Notes under the pieces: generated by a model | Seen by the model: the letters and a program-made list of their open reading frames with translations, nothing else | The model's database searches: none | What the model was told of the DNA's origin: nothing | DNA from: Nematostella vectensis | Taxonomy: Eukaryota > Cnidaria > Anthozoa > Actiniaria > Edwardsiidae | NCBI RefSeq assembly: GCF_932526225.1 | Contig: NC_064035.1 | Location: 16,230,469 to 16,294,468, forward strand | DNA: 64,000 bases | Direction: 5' to 3' | Position numbers and translations under genes: made by a program | Part shown: piece by piece, positions 27,935 through 40,101 of the stretch | How positions within the stretch are numbered: the stretch's first letter is position 1 | How the letters are laid out: the number at the start of each line of letters is the position of its first letter

Positions 27935-28494
27935 TAAGCCTAGAACAACGAAACTACACAGTCGGCTAATGTCCTGTCAGAAGTTGACGTGTTATCGCTG
28001 CAATGGAGTGAATTAAAAATAGATATTTATCAATGTGCCAGACGAAACGTATTTCTACGTGTCGGTTTTGATTTTACCATTTCTTTTCTGTCGCCATCCA
28101 GGGGCGGATATAGGGGGGAGGGTTGAAATCCCCCCCCCTTTGGGGTAAAAACAACAACAAACAAAATGGAGAGTCTTTTCAGTTTGAAGAAAATAAATGT
28201 CTGAGGGACGGGAGGTACTGTCCATGGGCCTTCGCCTGTGCCTTTGCTGTGCCTTCTTTGCTTACGTGATAAATTCAATACTGCTTGAAGTATTGTTAGA
28301 TCTATGTGACCTACCAAGAACCACTGGATCAGTTAAACAGTAAGCCGTCTATCTGGCCATTGTTCACCCCCCATTTTGAAATCCTGGATCCGCTCCAGCC
28401 ATTGTTTTCTTCGCTCATGCATTTTGGGCTACCTGTGTCTTCACAATTGCGATGCATTGTGGGGGTTGGCGCGAAGCTCAAGAATCATCTCAAA
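27935..28494. promoter_or_regulatory. ZW10 upstream region
   Basis: Contains a G/C-run repeat fragment at 28085-28140 and then unique sequence. An AAAATGGCGGC box (28492-28502) overlaps the ZW10 start codon. An in-frame ATG at 28306 precedes it, but its reading shows no ZW10 similarity. Confidence 0.4.
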
Positions 28495-31400
28495 ATGGCG
28501 GCCACCGAGAAACCGCTCGATGGTGTGAAAACCAGTCTAGTGACAGATGTGTTACAGAAAACAGGGCAGTTAGAGCAGGAAGACTTTAACAAGTGTGCAA
28601 CAAAGATGCTGAAGAAGGCAGAAGAAGTCAAGGTATTTACTTAGCTTTCTATCTAGGAGAATGTTTCGAATTGAATGTTCATTGAAAGATACTAAGTTAA
28701 GATATGTGGTGACGTAAACTTTTTCACATGTACAGCTCCTAGTTCTATGCTATAGTAATCAGCTGATGATGTTAATAGGACATCTTTTCTTCCCCAGGCG
28801 GAAGTTTTCAATACCATTTACAAGGAATATTCATATGCTGGTTTTCAAGATTTGAGCTCATCAACATCAGAATTGAACTGGAAAGTCTCCAGTCTTCTGA
28901 AAGAAATAGATGCAACAACAAAGAAAGTCAAGGTGTGTAGCCTAAACAGAAAAAAAAGGAAATAACAAGTCAGTGGTTATTGTAAGGTTTTCGCTTTATT
29001 ACAGCATAACCAGGTTAAACAGTAAATACCCAGAAATATGTGTGAAATGTTTATTGTTCCCTGAAGAATCAGAAGCACGGATTTATATTAAAAGAATCTT
29101 GTTTATATTTGGCTGTTCTTAAACTTTTATGTGATTTTTCTGAGCAAACCTCCCATACATATTTTTGCTGTTTACCATATTACTGGGCACACTGTAACTA
29201 AGTTACAGTGTATATCTAAATGGAAGCACGTCCAGTTTGTCATACCAACACCTTGTATACCTATACCAGACTTTGTATGGTATTTATTTTCAGACAGTGA
29301 TAATATAGAAATGAAAGGTACTTCTATTGCTCTAAGCATAGGTGGATCTTTTTTTTTTGCTGAGAGGAGGGTGGGGTGTGATGGGTAATAGCAATGTGCG
29401 ATTTGCACTATGAGATTCTGTGACATTTTATCCTATGCCCTCCCAGGAACTCCAAATCTAAATCCTTTATTTTTGAGCACCAACCAGAGAGGAAAATTCT
29501 GTATGATGTGAGTTTCTAACATAACACTGTCCTAAGGCAGCTGAAGAGAGGGATTAAAAACCCAGAAACCCTTCTTTAGATCTGGTACTACTAATATAAG
29601 TAGGGCCTGAGCTTGTGGTCAGATTTTGTGTACAATATATGTCCATAAATGACTAAGCACAATTTAAGTTTCATGTGAGTATGCTATAGTAATTAGAATT
29701 TTGTTTCATTGTTTTTGATTATTTTTTTTTTTTCAGGGAAGTATTTTACCTGATCTAGATGCTGCTGCGGAAGAGCATGCTAACCTTGTTCAACAGCTGA
29801 AAGAGACTGATATGGTCAGAGTTATACTGATACGACTTGGAAAGGTATTTGACAATGTGTATATCAATGTATTTGACTTTTGGATGAATAGAATTTGTAG
29901 TTCTTCTATACATAATCATAATGATAATTGAACCATCAAACTTTCAATAATGGTTGCTACAGTAGATCTCACGGTTCCCATTAATCTTTAATTAAGGGCT
30001 AAATTGTTGTTGTTGTTTTTTGCCTTTTTTTTCAGATTCATTTAGGGCTAGAAACATTACCTGGAACTTTAAAGAGTAAAGCATTTTGCAAAGCAGCCAA
30101 GCTTCTAGAGGATTTGGTATGGTTTCGTAATTTTGTATTTGACTTTAAAAGGACTACATTCAGCTTACTGTAAATAATGATTTTTTTCCAGAGAGAAGAC
30201 CTTGAACATGTACCAAGGGCTGGACAAGAGGGCAAAATCTTTATTGCACTCAGGGTAGGTTAGCTTTGTGCATGCAATCTTTTTATGTTAACCTTATATC
30301 CCATAGCAGAATCTTAGTAGTTGGGATGGGTAAATCAGAGACTTTTTGAGGCACCAACTTTTGAAAAATTTCTGAATCTGAGCCCAAGCTTTTCCTAGCT
30401 TGCTCAGGAAAAGAAGGGAAACCCTGTTGCAGGGTAACAACATAAAACATATCCTGTTTAACAAAATCAGAGACTACGAGATTGCATTACAAATCAGATA
30501 CTCCAAGACCCCAGTAAAAAAAAATTGAGGGTCCAAGACTCCTAAAATGTTAAACAAAATGAGACTACAAGACATACGTAAAAACACGAGATTCCTAGAC
30601 TTTTTAAAATTTTTGTGAGACTTTTAACATTTCAAGGTACCCTTGCTACCCGTTCTGTTTGCTCAGGTTTATTGCTCAGTTAAAAATGTATAAGCCAAAT
30701 GACATTGACAATGGCATTGACAAAGTCATTTTACAGTATATAGAAGGGGATTCTCTTGGTCTGTTTGCTCTCTCTTGATTAATGCGCCATCAAAATTCTC
30801 CTTTTCATGCAGGAAGAATTGAGGAGATTGAGTATCCAGTTGGTCAATAAGCTTGACACGACATGGAATAACTGCTTGCTCTGGTCAATACCAACGTCTT
30901 CATCACTAGACAGCGCTCATGCACATCTGAAAACGCAGCTAAAGCTCTGCACTTGTAAGTTGATCCAGTAAAGCTATCATGATTGGACCAAATACTAGAT
31001 GGCACTCATGCACATCTAAAACCCCAGATCAGTCTCTGCACTTGTAAGTAGCTTTAGCTATCAATTGGACCAAATAATGGTTATATATAACAGGTTTGTG
31101 AAACCAGCATCAAAAAGGATGTATCATTAAGATTTTTGAAATATTCATTAAATACATGTTACATTTTTCTGTCAGTTATTAATTAAAATTTTATTGTTGC
31201 TTATTTATTTTTTTAATTTCTTGATCGATAGATGGTTCTGAAATTACAGAAGTGATCAATGCACTGGCCTTTCTTGGACGGTTAGAACAAAAGCTTAAGA
31301 TATTTGGTGAGTCAGGGTATAAATAGCTCTTATTGAACAAGTTGGCAGGCTTTACAGGACCTTGTGGACTCTATCAGTGCTTTAAGATAGGATTTATGGC

Positions 31401-34400
31401 TATTGGATTTTATGTTACTAATTGCATCATTACATTTCTAGGAAAGAAGCTGATTCAATTTATTTACCGGCCACTGATTATTTTTCCCAAGTGCGTATCT
31501 TTTTTCTTTGAATTTGATGTTTGGAACAAAAATGTACAGTACAGTATCATTTAATAATGATGTCTGGTTTTGTTGGTTATAACTAATTTCTATTCCCCTT
31601 TTCGTTCTCAGTCTCAAAGTTTCAGTGGAAAAGGATAAGGAGGTAGTTTAAACAGTTCAATATAAGCATTCTAAAATAATAAAAGAAATGAAAAATTTTT
31701 CATACCCTTATTCAATTCTCGAGTAGACATTCAGTTTTTATATTTCAACAGGAGCATTAATAGTTCACATTAGCTTTAAATACTTCTACCTCTATATTAC
31801 ATTTAATTTTATCAATATAGCAAAAAAAACATTGTTATGGTTACAAAAGGTTTATTTGACATGGAGTACTTTGTTGACAGGATATCTGCTTCGTCAGGAT
31901 TAGATTTTTGTTCTGGATTGTGTTTTTGTAACAGTGAGGATATTCACTGGCTGTGTAGCCAATCAATAAAACCCCTTTTCAATATTCATTTATTCATTAC
32001 TTATCTTGTAGTCAAAAGCTGTTGTCTATATATAAATATAATAATAGTTTACCTCCAATTTCTTACAGGACATCACAATCTCACTTGTCAGAGATACAAC
32101 AAAATGCAAAATTGTTGAACCAGGTAAGACCAAATCAGGCTTTGCAAGGGTCATGTAACATATGAAGGTTTATATATATGTTGTGGTTTGAAATGCTTCT
32201 TGGTTTGAAATTGTTAAAACTGGTTTGAAAAGGGGATATTTGCATAATCTTTTATCTAGTTCTTTTAGTTACACCTCCCAACCCCCAAAAAATCCAAGCC
32301 CCTGTTTTATTAATGACTCCTCAAAAATAAAATCCCTTTTAGAATGCTAGGTATCCAAAAATGAGCTAGTTTGAAAAATTCAAACCAGTTTGAAAAAAAT
32401 TCAAACCATGCCACATTTCAAACCACAACATATATATATATATTTATTAGTGTTGGTTTGAGAAAAATACAAACTACATAGGTTTCCCTACAGGTCTGTT
32501 TCGTGGTTGCCCACTCATCAGGGGATTTTCTGATGAGTCCCCTGATAAGTGGGCAACCACGAAACAGACCTGTAGGGAAACCTATGTAGTTTGTATTTTT
32601 CTCAAACCAACACTATACACCGCTCTACTTTCGAGTATTGAGCACTTTCTATGAAAGCCTTCAACCATCATTTTATATATTTATTATATATATTATTTAT
32701 ATATATATATACCTTTTGTCTTTAAATCAGATTTTGACAGCTAAACAAAGGGTACCTCCTACATATTTATATTTCTCAGATAGGACAACATTTTGGGAAA
32801 CGGCTGTATATATAGATATCTACAGTATATATAAATATTTGGGGGAGGGGGGTCACGATAGAGAAACATTTAGAAAATAGGACAAAAAAATCAATTTCAT
32901 GCTACATTTAATGTATATGTAGTACTAAATTTGCATTGCACTACTATGTGAATTTTTAAATAATATTAAATTCTATATGAATTGTTTCTAATATTTTAAT
33001 ATTGTACAAAAAGAAGAGAAGCTGACATTAAAAGCTTGGAAATAACTGTTTTTTTACTTGTTTACAGGAAAGGTTTACAGTAAAATAATTGAAGTCCTTG
33101 AGGTTCTGTGTACCTACTTCACACCATCACAAGATAATTCTGGATTGCCTAAAATATCAATCCTTCAATATCTTGGTTAGTGAAAAAATGATTGTTATTA
33201 AATCTAAAGCATCTTTGGTACAATAAGTACAGTAGAACTTACCAAATTAGGCTATGGGTATCTCAGGTGCTGAAAATATTGTTAATATACTCAGAGGAGC
33301 AAGTTTTATTACAATACATTGCCCTAATGTCTGGGCATTTTTGTGATGTGACCCATATGTACTCTAAAGCATCTTTGGTACAATAAGTACAGTAGAACTT
33401 ACCAAATTAGGCTATGGGTATCTCTGGGCTTTTTTGTGATGTGATCCATATGTACTCTTCAAATTATCTGTCTGTTGCCTCTGGTTATACCATATGATTT
33501 CAGCAGGTGTCTGTTTGATAGGTAATTTCCTTTGGCCTGCACTGTCTGAAGACCTGATCAAGGACTGTCTAGCCAAATCAATACCTAACACAAGTGCCCA
33601 GGTATGATACAGGGCTTCTGGAATGACGCTGAAAAAAACTCAAAATTACGCAGGATTCTTTGCTGAATAATGCTCTAAATTACGCGGAAAATCAATCATT
33701 ACGCGCTAAATTAAGTGGGATTTTGCACTAGATAGAGGTAAGAAATAGAGGTAAGAACCCTAAAAGAACACATCAGCTGTGCACTTAAATGTTTTGTCTT
33801 TCAAAATTTAGCCAAATTACGCAGGATTACGCGGAAATTTGTGGATTACGTGGTTTACGCGGAGAAAGCCAAATTACGCGCTTCCGCACAACCGCATAAT
33901 TCCAGAAGCCCTGATGATATGACAACATTTCTTGCTTTCTTGAGTCCTCTTCATGTAGGTGTTGCCACAAATATAACAATACAGGTGCAATTGAACATGC
34001 AAGAGCTGATGTCCTCTTACAGTCATTGTAGATTCTAATCTCTCTCTTGTACTGGAAAAGGGTATGTTTCTCCTATCAAGAATAGAAGCTGTACCTTTAA
34101 AATATCAAAGATTAATTATTTGGTTACAGCTTGAAAAATACCAGGAGGTTATTTCTCAAACAGAGAAGTTTGAAGAAGAGCTGCATAAACTTGGTAAGAA
34201 ACTAAATGATTTTCCTTACATTTTGATGTTCTTAAATGCTATGATTGTAGGACCAAATTTCTCTTGAGTGTTGTTTATTTTGATTTTTTTTTCTGTTTCT
34301 GCAAACTGGGATATTAGTGTTTAGCATTTCTTTGCCTTTAATCATATGGTATAAAGACTTTAATATGACATAATAATAATATAGATTTAGGCATTTGCTA

Positions 34401-37400
34401 AAAGCGGAGCTCAAAATTACCAAATCTTTGCTGTATTTTTGCTAATAGATTTTTAATAATATTATTATATTCCTGGTTTTGACGATTTCACAGATCACGC
34501 GCCCAATTTGTTAAACCCCCTTCCCCACATAACACACACAACAAGTTTAGCTGTCATGTGATGTTTTGGCTTCAGAGTAGCACTTTTAGTGATGTCATCT
34601 ATGACGCCTCGTGACTATCTCATTGCACCCCACTTGAAACATACATGACACCTACCGGTGGTTGCCATATGATGTTTATTTAATGAAATATAGATATTTT
34701 GATGACGTCACAATCATGTGACTATTTGTGCAGCTCCTTGGACTCCTCCATGTCACATATCAAGATTGTTTGTCATATTTTTTGTTCATGAGATATGAAT
34801 ATTTTTGTTCTTAATAATAGTTTAATTTGTGACGTCATCGAACATGACACAAATCACATGACCATTTTTTGCACCCCCCATGACACAAACATGATATGAA
34901 TGCTTTTGCTTTTAATCACATTTTTTGCTTTAAGTGACCTCATTGTTGATGTAACACAACACAATAATAATAATAATAACTTTATTCCAATAAATACCAA
35001 CACAGGTAGGTATATATGATGCTTTTTGGGGACGGACCGACACAGTGTCACCAAAACTCCAGTCGATGGGTTACCAATATTTGTTACCACATTTTTCTTA
35101 TATACCACTTTTTCTTAGGTATGGAGCTCCGCTAAATAGCAAATTTTGTTACAACCGATGATTTAAAATGTTTTATTTTAGAAATAGTCGACAAGCTTCC
35201 ATCCTCCCTTACGAAGTATGCCAAAGATGTTGGTGTTCATTTTGGCAACAAAAAGGTATTAAAATACAAAAATAGCCTTCTGTCAACAGATGCAGATTGT
35301 CGGTTATAAAAATAATTAGCGCCGAATAGAGGTCAACAAGCTATTTCTAAAACCAACACCAAGGACACTCAATTGCCTTACCCTAGTATTTTTATGTTTA
35401 GGTACTACACATTGTTTTAAAGATGTAGACTACACTTTTTATTTTCTAAAGTCATCTTTTCAAGGTGTCATCTAAAGTCATCTTCTCGTTTTGAGGAGGT
35501 GAAAACAACACTCTCGCAAAAAGTACACATTTAATGATAGATAGGCACCTTTTTTTTTCAAGATATAAGATCCCTAGGATTGCCCATTCAGATAGGTTTT
35601 CATTTAACAACAGGGGCCCCGGATTGTTATTTTACTGTATTTGTCTGTTTAGAATCCTCCATCATATGGTATAAAGACATATTTGCATTTGCAACATGAA
35701 TTTGGCACAGCTTATGGTTAACTTGAAACTTGGTTTACATGTCTTGTTGGTTATACTGTGCTTTGTTTCATTTTTATTTTTTATTTTATGTGTTTTGTAG
35801 TGTCAAGATCTGCTAGTGACAGCCAGGGATCTCATGAAAGATGACATTTACAACACAGTGATGGTGGACAGGTTTACTGATACTGCACTGCTTGTCACAC
35901 CACAAGAAATCCAGGAAGCCCTGTTGGGCAAAAAGTCTAAGGTTAAAAATCCTGTGAACACTGTTCTAAAAGGCCATTAACCATAATTATTTGCTCGTGT
36001 ATAATGCACACTTTTTTCATGCTGAATAAATCTTGACTTGGCAACCACTTGCCATTAGATTGCCTAGTTCTTACATGGAGTATTACTGGATTTGTCATCA
36101 ACAGGAAATTAGTGAAATTACAAAAAGTGACAACGAAGAAACTCTTAGTGAATTCACCTTCCATTTTCCAACATGCCGCATAAGTGAAAGCACCAAAAAG
36201 CTTATGGACCTTGCCTACAGCACTCTTATTGAAGCAACTACTTCACCATTCCAAACGTAAGTAATGCAACCACAAAATATCTTGCCTACAGTACTCTTAT
36301 TGAAGCAACTACTTCGCCATTCCAAATGAAAGTCACACAGCAGTATAACAGGGCACATTCTTATTTTTTTAAGATTGATATCTTTTATTTGCTTGATTAC
36401 TGGACCATTTATCATCTTAGCAGTAGAAATTGCCTAAATAAAGAGGCTTCCTTACACTTATAGTATTTGAAAAATAATCTGCTCCATATGGGTATACAAG
36501 ATGGTAATTACTCAAAACTAATCACATGATTTTTCCAATATTTTTTGCATTCCAATGTCCCTAAAATACAGTAACCTTGTAAATACGTATGCCTGATTCC
36601 AGTAATAATCTATAATAAATTATTGATGATAATCCTTGTTGCTTCTGTCTTTTAGGGCTGTGCAATTATTTTACACTGTGCGCAACGTCTTCGAGCTTTA
36701 TTGCAGTGTTGTCCCTGCATACCACCAAGATAACCTGGTACATTCCCCTAAATGTATACATTGTAATATTGCACATGGGAGTTAGGGTTGTCCAATTCAC
36801 CAACATATTCATGGATTTGTCTGAAACAATTCAGGCCACTAGAGCGTATTAGAAAATGGTGTAAAACAATGGAAGTGACAATGCCATACATTAATATATT
36901 TAGTAAACTGACACACCAGTCATATTCAGCCTTGTATATTTATTCATATTTTTGGCATTTCATCAATACAAGAACAGTAACATAGGTTTATGAATGGTAA
37001 GAAAACCTAGAGAAACTAGTGAGCTGATTCTGTAGGCATCCTCATCTAGGGTACTGAAAAAAAGGGAAGTCGATTTAACTTGGTTATTAAAAGTCATTTA
37101 TTTATTCAGTAGACCACCTTCAGTTGACAGTCTTATTTTGCCCCAGGCCACCCTTCCTCAGTTATCTGCACTTCACCACAACAACTGCATGTACATCTCG
37201 CATCTGCTTATGACAGCCGGACACCAGTTCAGTGCGCAATTACCTGAGCCACTCGGAGTGGGAACGGTGACATTCATGGACTTGGTGCCGACAGTGAGAG
37301 AGATAGGAGAGAAGTGCCTGTTTGAACAGCTGGTCAGTATACTTAACAAAACTGTTTCTTTAAAACAAATAATAAGTATGCATAACACCTCATTAATTAA

Positions 37401-38938
37401 GAGATTCTAAAGAACCACCTTTAAAAATCCCAGCTTAACCATCCAGTCAAACTGGTCAATAATTTTTTTTTCAATTTTGTTTTGTGTGGCTTTAAATTTT
37501 TGTGTTTACAAAATTCCAATGGCAAATGAATATAAAATTTAAAAAAATCTTGGTAGAAAAATGTTGCAATCCATGATCACGATCAGCTCACAGAGTTTTG
37601 GTATAAATAGTTTATTCTCATGCAAGTAGTACATAATAGAAATAGTTTCCCTAAAAGCCAATAATTTTATGTATGGCTGATATTTCTTTATTCTTCTTGT
37701 AGAAAAGACAAAGGTCACAATTGCTAAGCACCATTAGAGCCGCTGAAGGATTTGCTGATGCAAATGAAGACCATAGAAGCAGTCAAATAGAGAGAGCCCT
37801 AAAACAGGTTAGATTTTTTTCACTTTAAGGCTACAATATCATCGGATGATATCATTAGTTTCCTCCATCTTTTATCCAGTTTTTAACAGTGCTTTTCATT
37901 TATTCTCTTTTATTTTATTTACTTCAGGTGCTGCACCAGCTCTCACATTTGAGTAAAATCTGGAAAGGTGTTCTCCCGGAGGACTTGTTCTACCATTCTC
38001 TTGGGGCTCTTCTGGATGCAGTCATTCAGGAAATCACCAATGAAGTTCTCAAACTAGAGGTCAGTCATCAGCAAATTCGCTTGTCCATATCTGGGCCAGA
38101 GCCAGTATGAGATGGGACTTATGAGCTGAAAAGGGGCACTTCCCCAGCCTCTCACAGCCACAGCCACACAATCATACCTACTGTATCTTGATTTGTTTTA
38201 GAGAAGAAAGCAGCGGTCATAGCATAGCACATCTCTATTCTAGGCCAATTTTAAAACATCCTTAGCCATTATCTAGTAAAGTTGAGAGTTTTAGTTTTAT
38301 TAAATGGCCTCACATAATGAAAACTTAACAAATATGACAACTTGCCTGTCCAGCATTACTAGACTGGTGACTCTAAGACATTAATGGTAAATTCTAGCAT
38401 TGAAATAGCTTCCCTTGATTGAACAAGGGTACAGTGAAATTAGATTCCTAGTTTATGTTTATTTTAAACACCACACCACATCTCTATATTTTTGTCATGT
38501 TAAAAAAAAAAACAGGCTTGGTACAGTATTTGCACCATGCATCCAAACTAAGTTCTCAGTTGATTATTTGGCACATATTCTTTGTCAGACTTACTGTAAC
38601 CTTATCTTATTCAAATGAATTGTCCATAAATAAATTTTCTCCTCTAGGATCTATCATCAGATGAAGCACACCAACTCAACTTCCTCCTTAATGTTGTTAT
38701 CAACAAAGCCCCTGAGCTGTTCCCAGATCCATCATCAGCTGTACCTCACTGGTCAAGATACAGCCAACTAATAAGCATCCTTGAGTCTAGTCTACAGGAA
38801 ATCACAGACTCATGGGGAAATGGCAATGGCCCCCTTGCTCAGGACTTCAGTGCTGGGGAGATTCGCAACCTAATCAGAGCATTGTTTCAAAACACTGATA
38901 GACGGGCTGCTGCCTTAGCAAAAATCAAAGCCTCATAA
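28495..38938 (+). CDS. ZW10: Kinetochore and vesicle-tethering protein ZW10
   Basis: Twenty-one exons join to 763 residues (human 779): 28495-28632, 28798-28932, 29737-29844, 30036-30116, 30192-30254, 30813-30954, 31232-31306, 31442-31490, 31612-31642, 32069-32123, 33068-33175, 33522-33601, 34130-34193, 35182-35255, 35801-35941, 36105-36256, 36656-36737, 37147-37332, 37703-37807, 37928-38059, 38648-38938. ZW10 is part of the ROD-ZW10-Zwilch complex that brings dynein and MAD1-MAD2 to kinetochores, and of the NRZ tether for Golgi-to-ER vesicles. The N-terminal helical region (VTDVLQKTGQLEQEDF, KKAEEVKAEVFNTIYKEY) is diverged but colinear. The C-terminal half is strongly conserved: FPTCRISESTKKLMDLAY, LPQLSALHHNNCMYISH, TFMDLVPTVREIGEKC, VLHQLSHLSKIWKGVLP, IRNLIRALFQNTDRRAAALA. 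Introns 6 and 16 carry duplicated exon ends, and intron 10 a ribozyme-bearing repeat. Confidence 0.96.
30906..31080 (+). repeat. Tandem duplication of ZW10 exon 6 end with its splice donor
   Basis: The block from CTAGACAGCGCTCATGCACA in exon 6 through the donor GTAAGT (30955) and on to ATTGGACCAAATA is repeated at 30995 onwards. The second copy keeps CTCTGCACTT followed by GTAAGT at about 31044. Reading past the first donor meets TAA after five codons, so use of the second donor would truncate the protein. Confidence 0.9.
32485..32525 (-). ncRNA. Hammerhead ribozyme, type I, core intact
   Basis: On the minus strand, 5' to 3': stem I strand TCCC; core CTGATGA; stem II GTGG, loop GCAA, CCAC; core GAAA; short stem III CAG, loop AC, CTG; then TA (cleavage after this A, a GUA site); stem I strand GGGA. 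All invariant core positions of the hammerhead are present, and stems I and II pair perfectly. The three-pair stem III is typical of the retroelement-borne type, which often works as a dimer. Activity is inferred from sequence. Confidence 0.82.
32538..32578 (+). ncRNA. Hammerhead ribozyme copy with a core mutation
   Basis: This is the plus-strand partner of the preceding element: TCCC, CTGATAA, GTGG-GCAA-CCAC, GAAA, CAG-AC-CTG-TA, GGGA. It is identical except that the core reads CTGATAA instead of CTGATGA, changing G8, a catalytic residue in the hammerhead. It is predicted inactive. A further CTGATGAG lies just upstream at 32530-32537. Confidence 0.75.
33207..33458. repeat. Interleaved tandem duplication in ZW10 intron 11
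   Basis: A 59-bp block (AAAGCATCTTTGGTACAATA onwards) occurs at 33207 and 33365. A 36-bp block (GGGCATTTTTGTGATGTGA onwards) follows the unrelated middle at about 33330 and again after the second copy at about 33425. Confidence 0.85.
33610..33913. mobile_element. 304-bp TIR element with 6-bp target duplication, next to a ZW10 splice donor
   Basis: The ends CAGGGCTTCTGGAAT and ATTCCAGAAGCCCTG are perfect inverted repeats. Both sides carry ATGATA (33604-33609 and 33914-33919). The interior is made of AAATTACGCGG-like motifs without coding capacity. The donor GTATGA of exon 12 starts at 33602, so the element sits eight bases into the intron and the left target copy overlaps the donor. Confidence 0.85.
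36210..36335 (+). repeat. Tandem duplication of ZW10 exon 16 end (71-bp period)
   Basis: CTTGCCTACAGCACTCTTAT through CCATTCCAAAC and the donor GTAAGT (36257) is repeated at 36281 with two substitutions. In the second copy the donor position reads ATGAAAGT, so the copied splice site is lost. Confidence 0.9.
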
Positions 38939-40101
38939 TAACAGACTGAGAATATTTTTAAAAGCTATTAACTTTGGCTATTGGAATACAGCAAGATGAG
39001 TTTTTGATTGTGAATTACAACTGCATTGTATATACCAAAGAGGAGTAGGGAATATTTATGGGGATTCAGGAAAATAGATGAAACAGCCTGAAGAGGTAAG
39101 AGGACAAGAGGGAGAAGTACGGCAAGTGGCTACCATTTTAGGACTAGAGCAAAAAGAAATTTTTATTGATGTTATGCAATTGTTATACTGCTGCAAGTTT
39201 AGAGTGATGCTAATATTAAAGTCAAATTAAATAAGAAATGTTGAAGTGCTAGGTGACAACAATGCAGAAAACATTAGCAAGTTTCTACTATTTATTAACT
39301 ATGCTGTCACAGCACAAAGCATAATTATTTGTCATCTATTAGTGTGACACTAAGTGGTCCACAAACATATATATATGTATACACATATATACACCTATTT
39401 CAAATAAGGTTGCACTGGAGAATCCATGTATCCCTAACCTGTAGAAGTGCATAAGTTGCTGAATACCGAATGCCATGCAAATCTGAATGCCTTGTAAATG
39501 TTAACAAACAGATAAACAAGAATGTAACAGCTTTCTAGAACTGAATATATATATTATATATATATGTTTGTGGACCACTTAGTGTCACACTAACAGATGA
39601 CAAATAATTATGATTTGTGCTGTGACAGCATAGTTAATAAATAATAGAAACTTGCTACATTGTTGTTGTCACCTAACCCTTCAACGTTTCTAATTTAATT
39701 TGACTTTAATATTAGCATCACTCTAAACTGGCAGCAGCATAACAATATACTAATACTTCAGATGAAACCACACAAACAAACATCATTTGTTATAAATAAA
39801 TCTGTAATACGGTATTGCTTGACCTATCCTGTTTTTACCAATGTTATAAACAGACAGAATTTCAACTAAAACAAAGCAAATCTGGTATTTTAACCACTGC
39901 TACTTGTTCAGGTCATCCACATTGGAGCTACAAGTATTTGTGGTATGCATTTGTTGACAGCTGTTTCCTTCCCTCTGGTCCATCATCTGTTAAAAAAAAG
40001 GCATACAGCACATTTGTATGTGTGATTTGCAATAATATGCCACAAAATGCATGTTAGATTGTGAAACCTTTTACAGCAGTACCAATTGGTACGGGTATCA
40101 T
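38939..40101. repeat. Large inverted repeat between converging ZW10 and NAGS
   Basis: The left arm 39180-39378 and right arm 39558-39747 are reverse complements with about 90 per cent identity by eye (shared words TTTAGAGTGATGCTAATATT, GTGACACTAAGTGGTCCACA), separated by about 180 bp that begins and ends in TA-rich repeats. The rest of the interval, which should contain both 3' UTRs, shows nothing else I recognise. Confidence 0.85.

Larger units (their letters stand above)
32455..32665. mobile_element. Palindromic hammerhead-ribozyme repeat in ZW10 intron 10
   Basis: An almost perfect inverted repeat with arms of about 70 bp (centre near 32530): TTTGAGAAAAATACAAAC at the left and its complement at 32587-32606. 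Each arm ends centrally in a hammerhead motif (separate entries). Outside the right arm, CCGCTCTA (32620-32627) and GTATTGAGCAC (32634-32644) are shared, in reverse, with the repeat at 54309-54445 in CPS, which shows a dispersed family. Such ribozymes are known in Penelope-like retroelements and retrozymes. Confidence 0.75.

Noticed and set aside
28306..28494. N-terminal extension of ZW10 from an upstream in-frame ATG
   Set aside because: The extra 63 codons show no ZW10 similarity and part of the region resembles repeats; the ATG at 28495 gives a family-like start.
29447..29510. A possible extra ZW10 exon between exons 2 and 3
   Set aside because: It has an AG before and a GTGAG after, but phase 0 contains a stop, and exons 2 and 3 already join to match the family without a gap.
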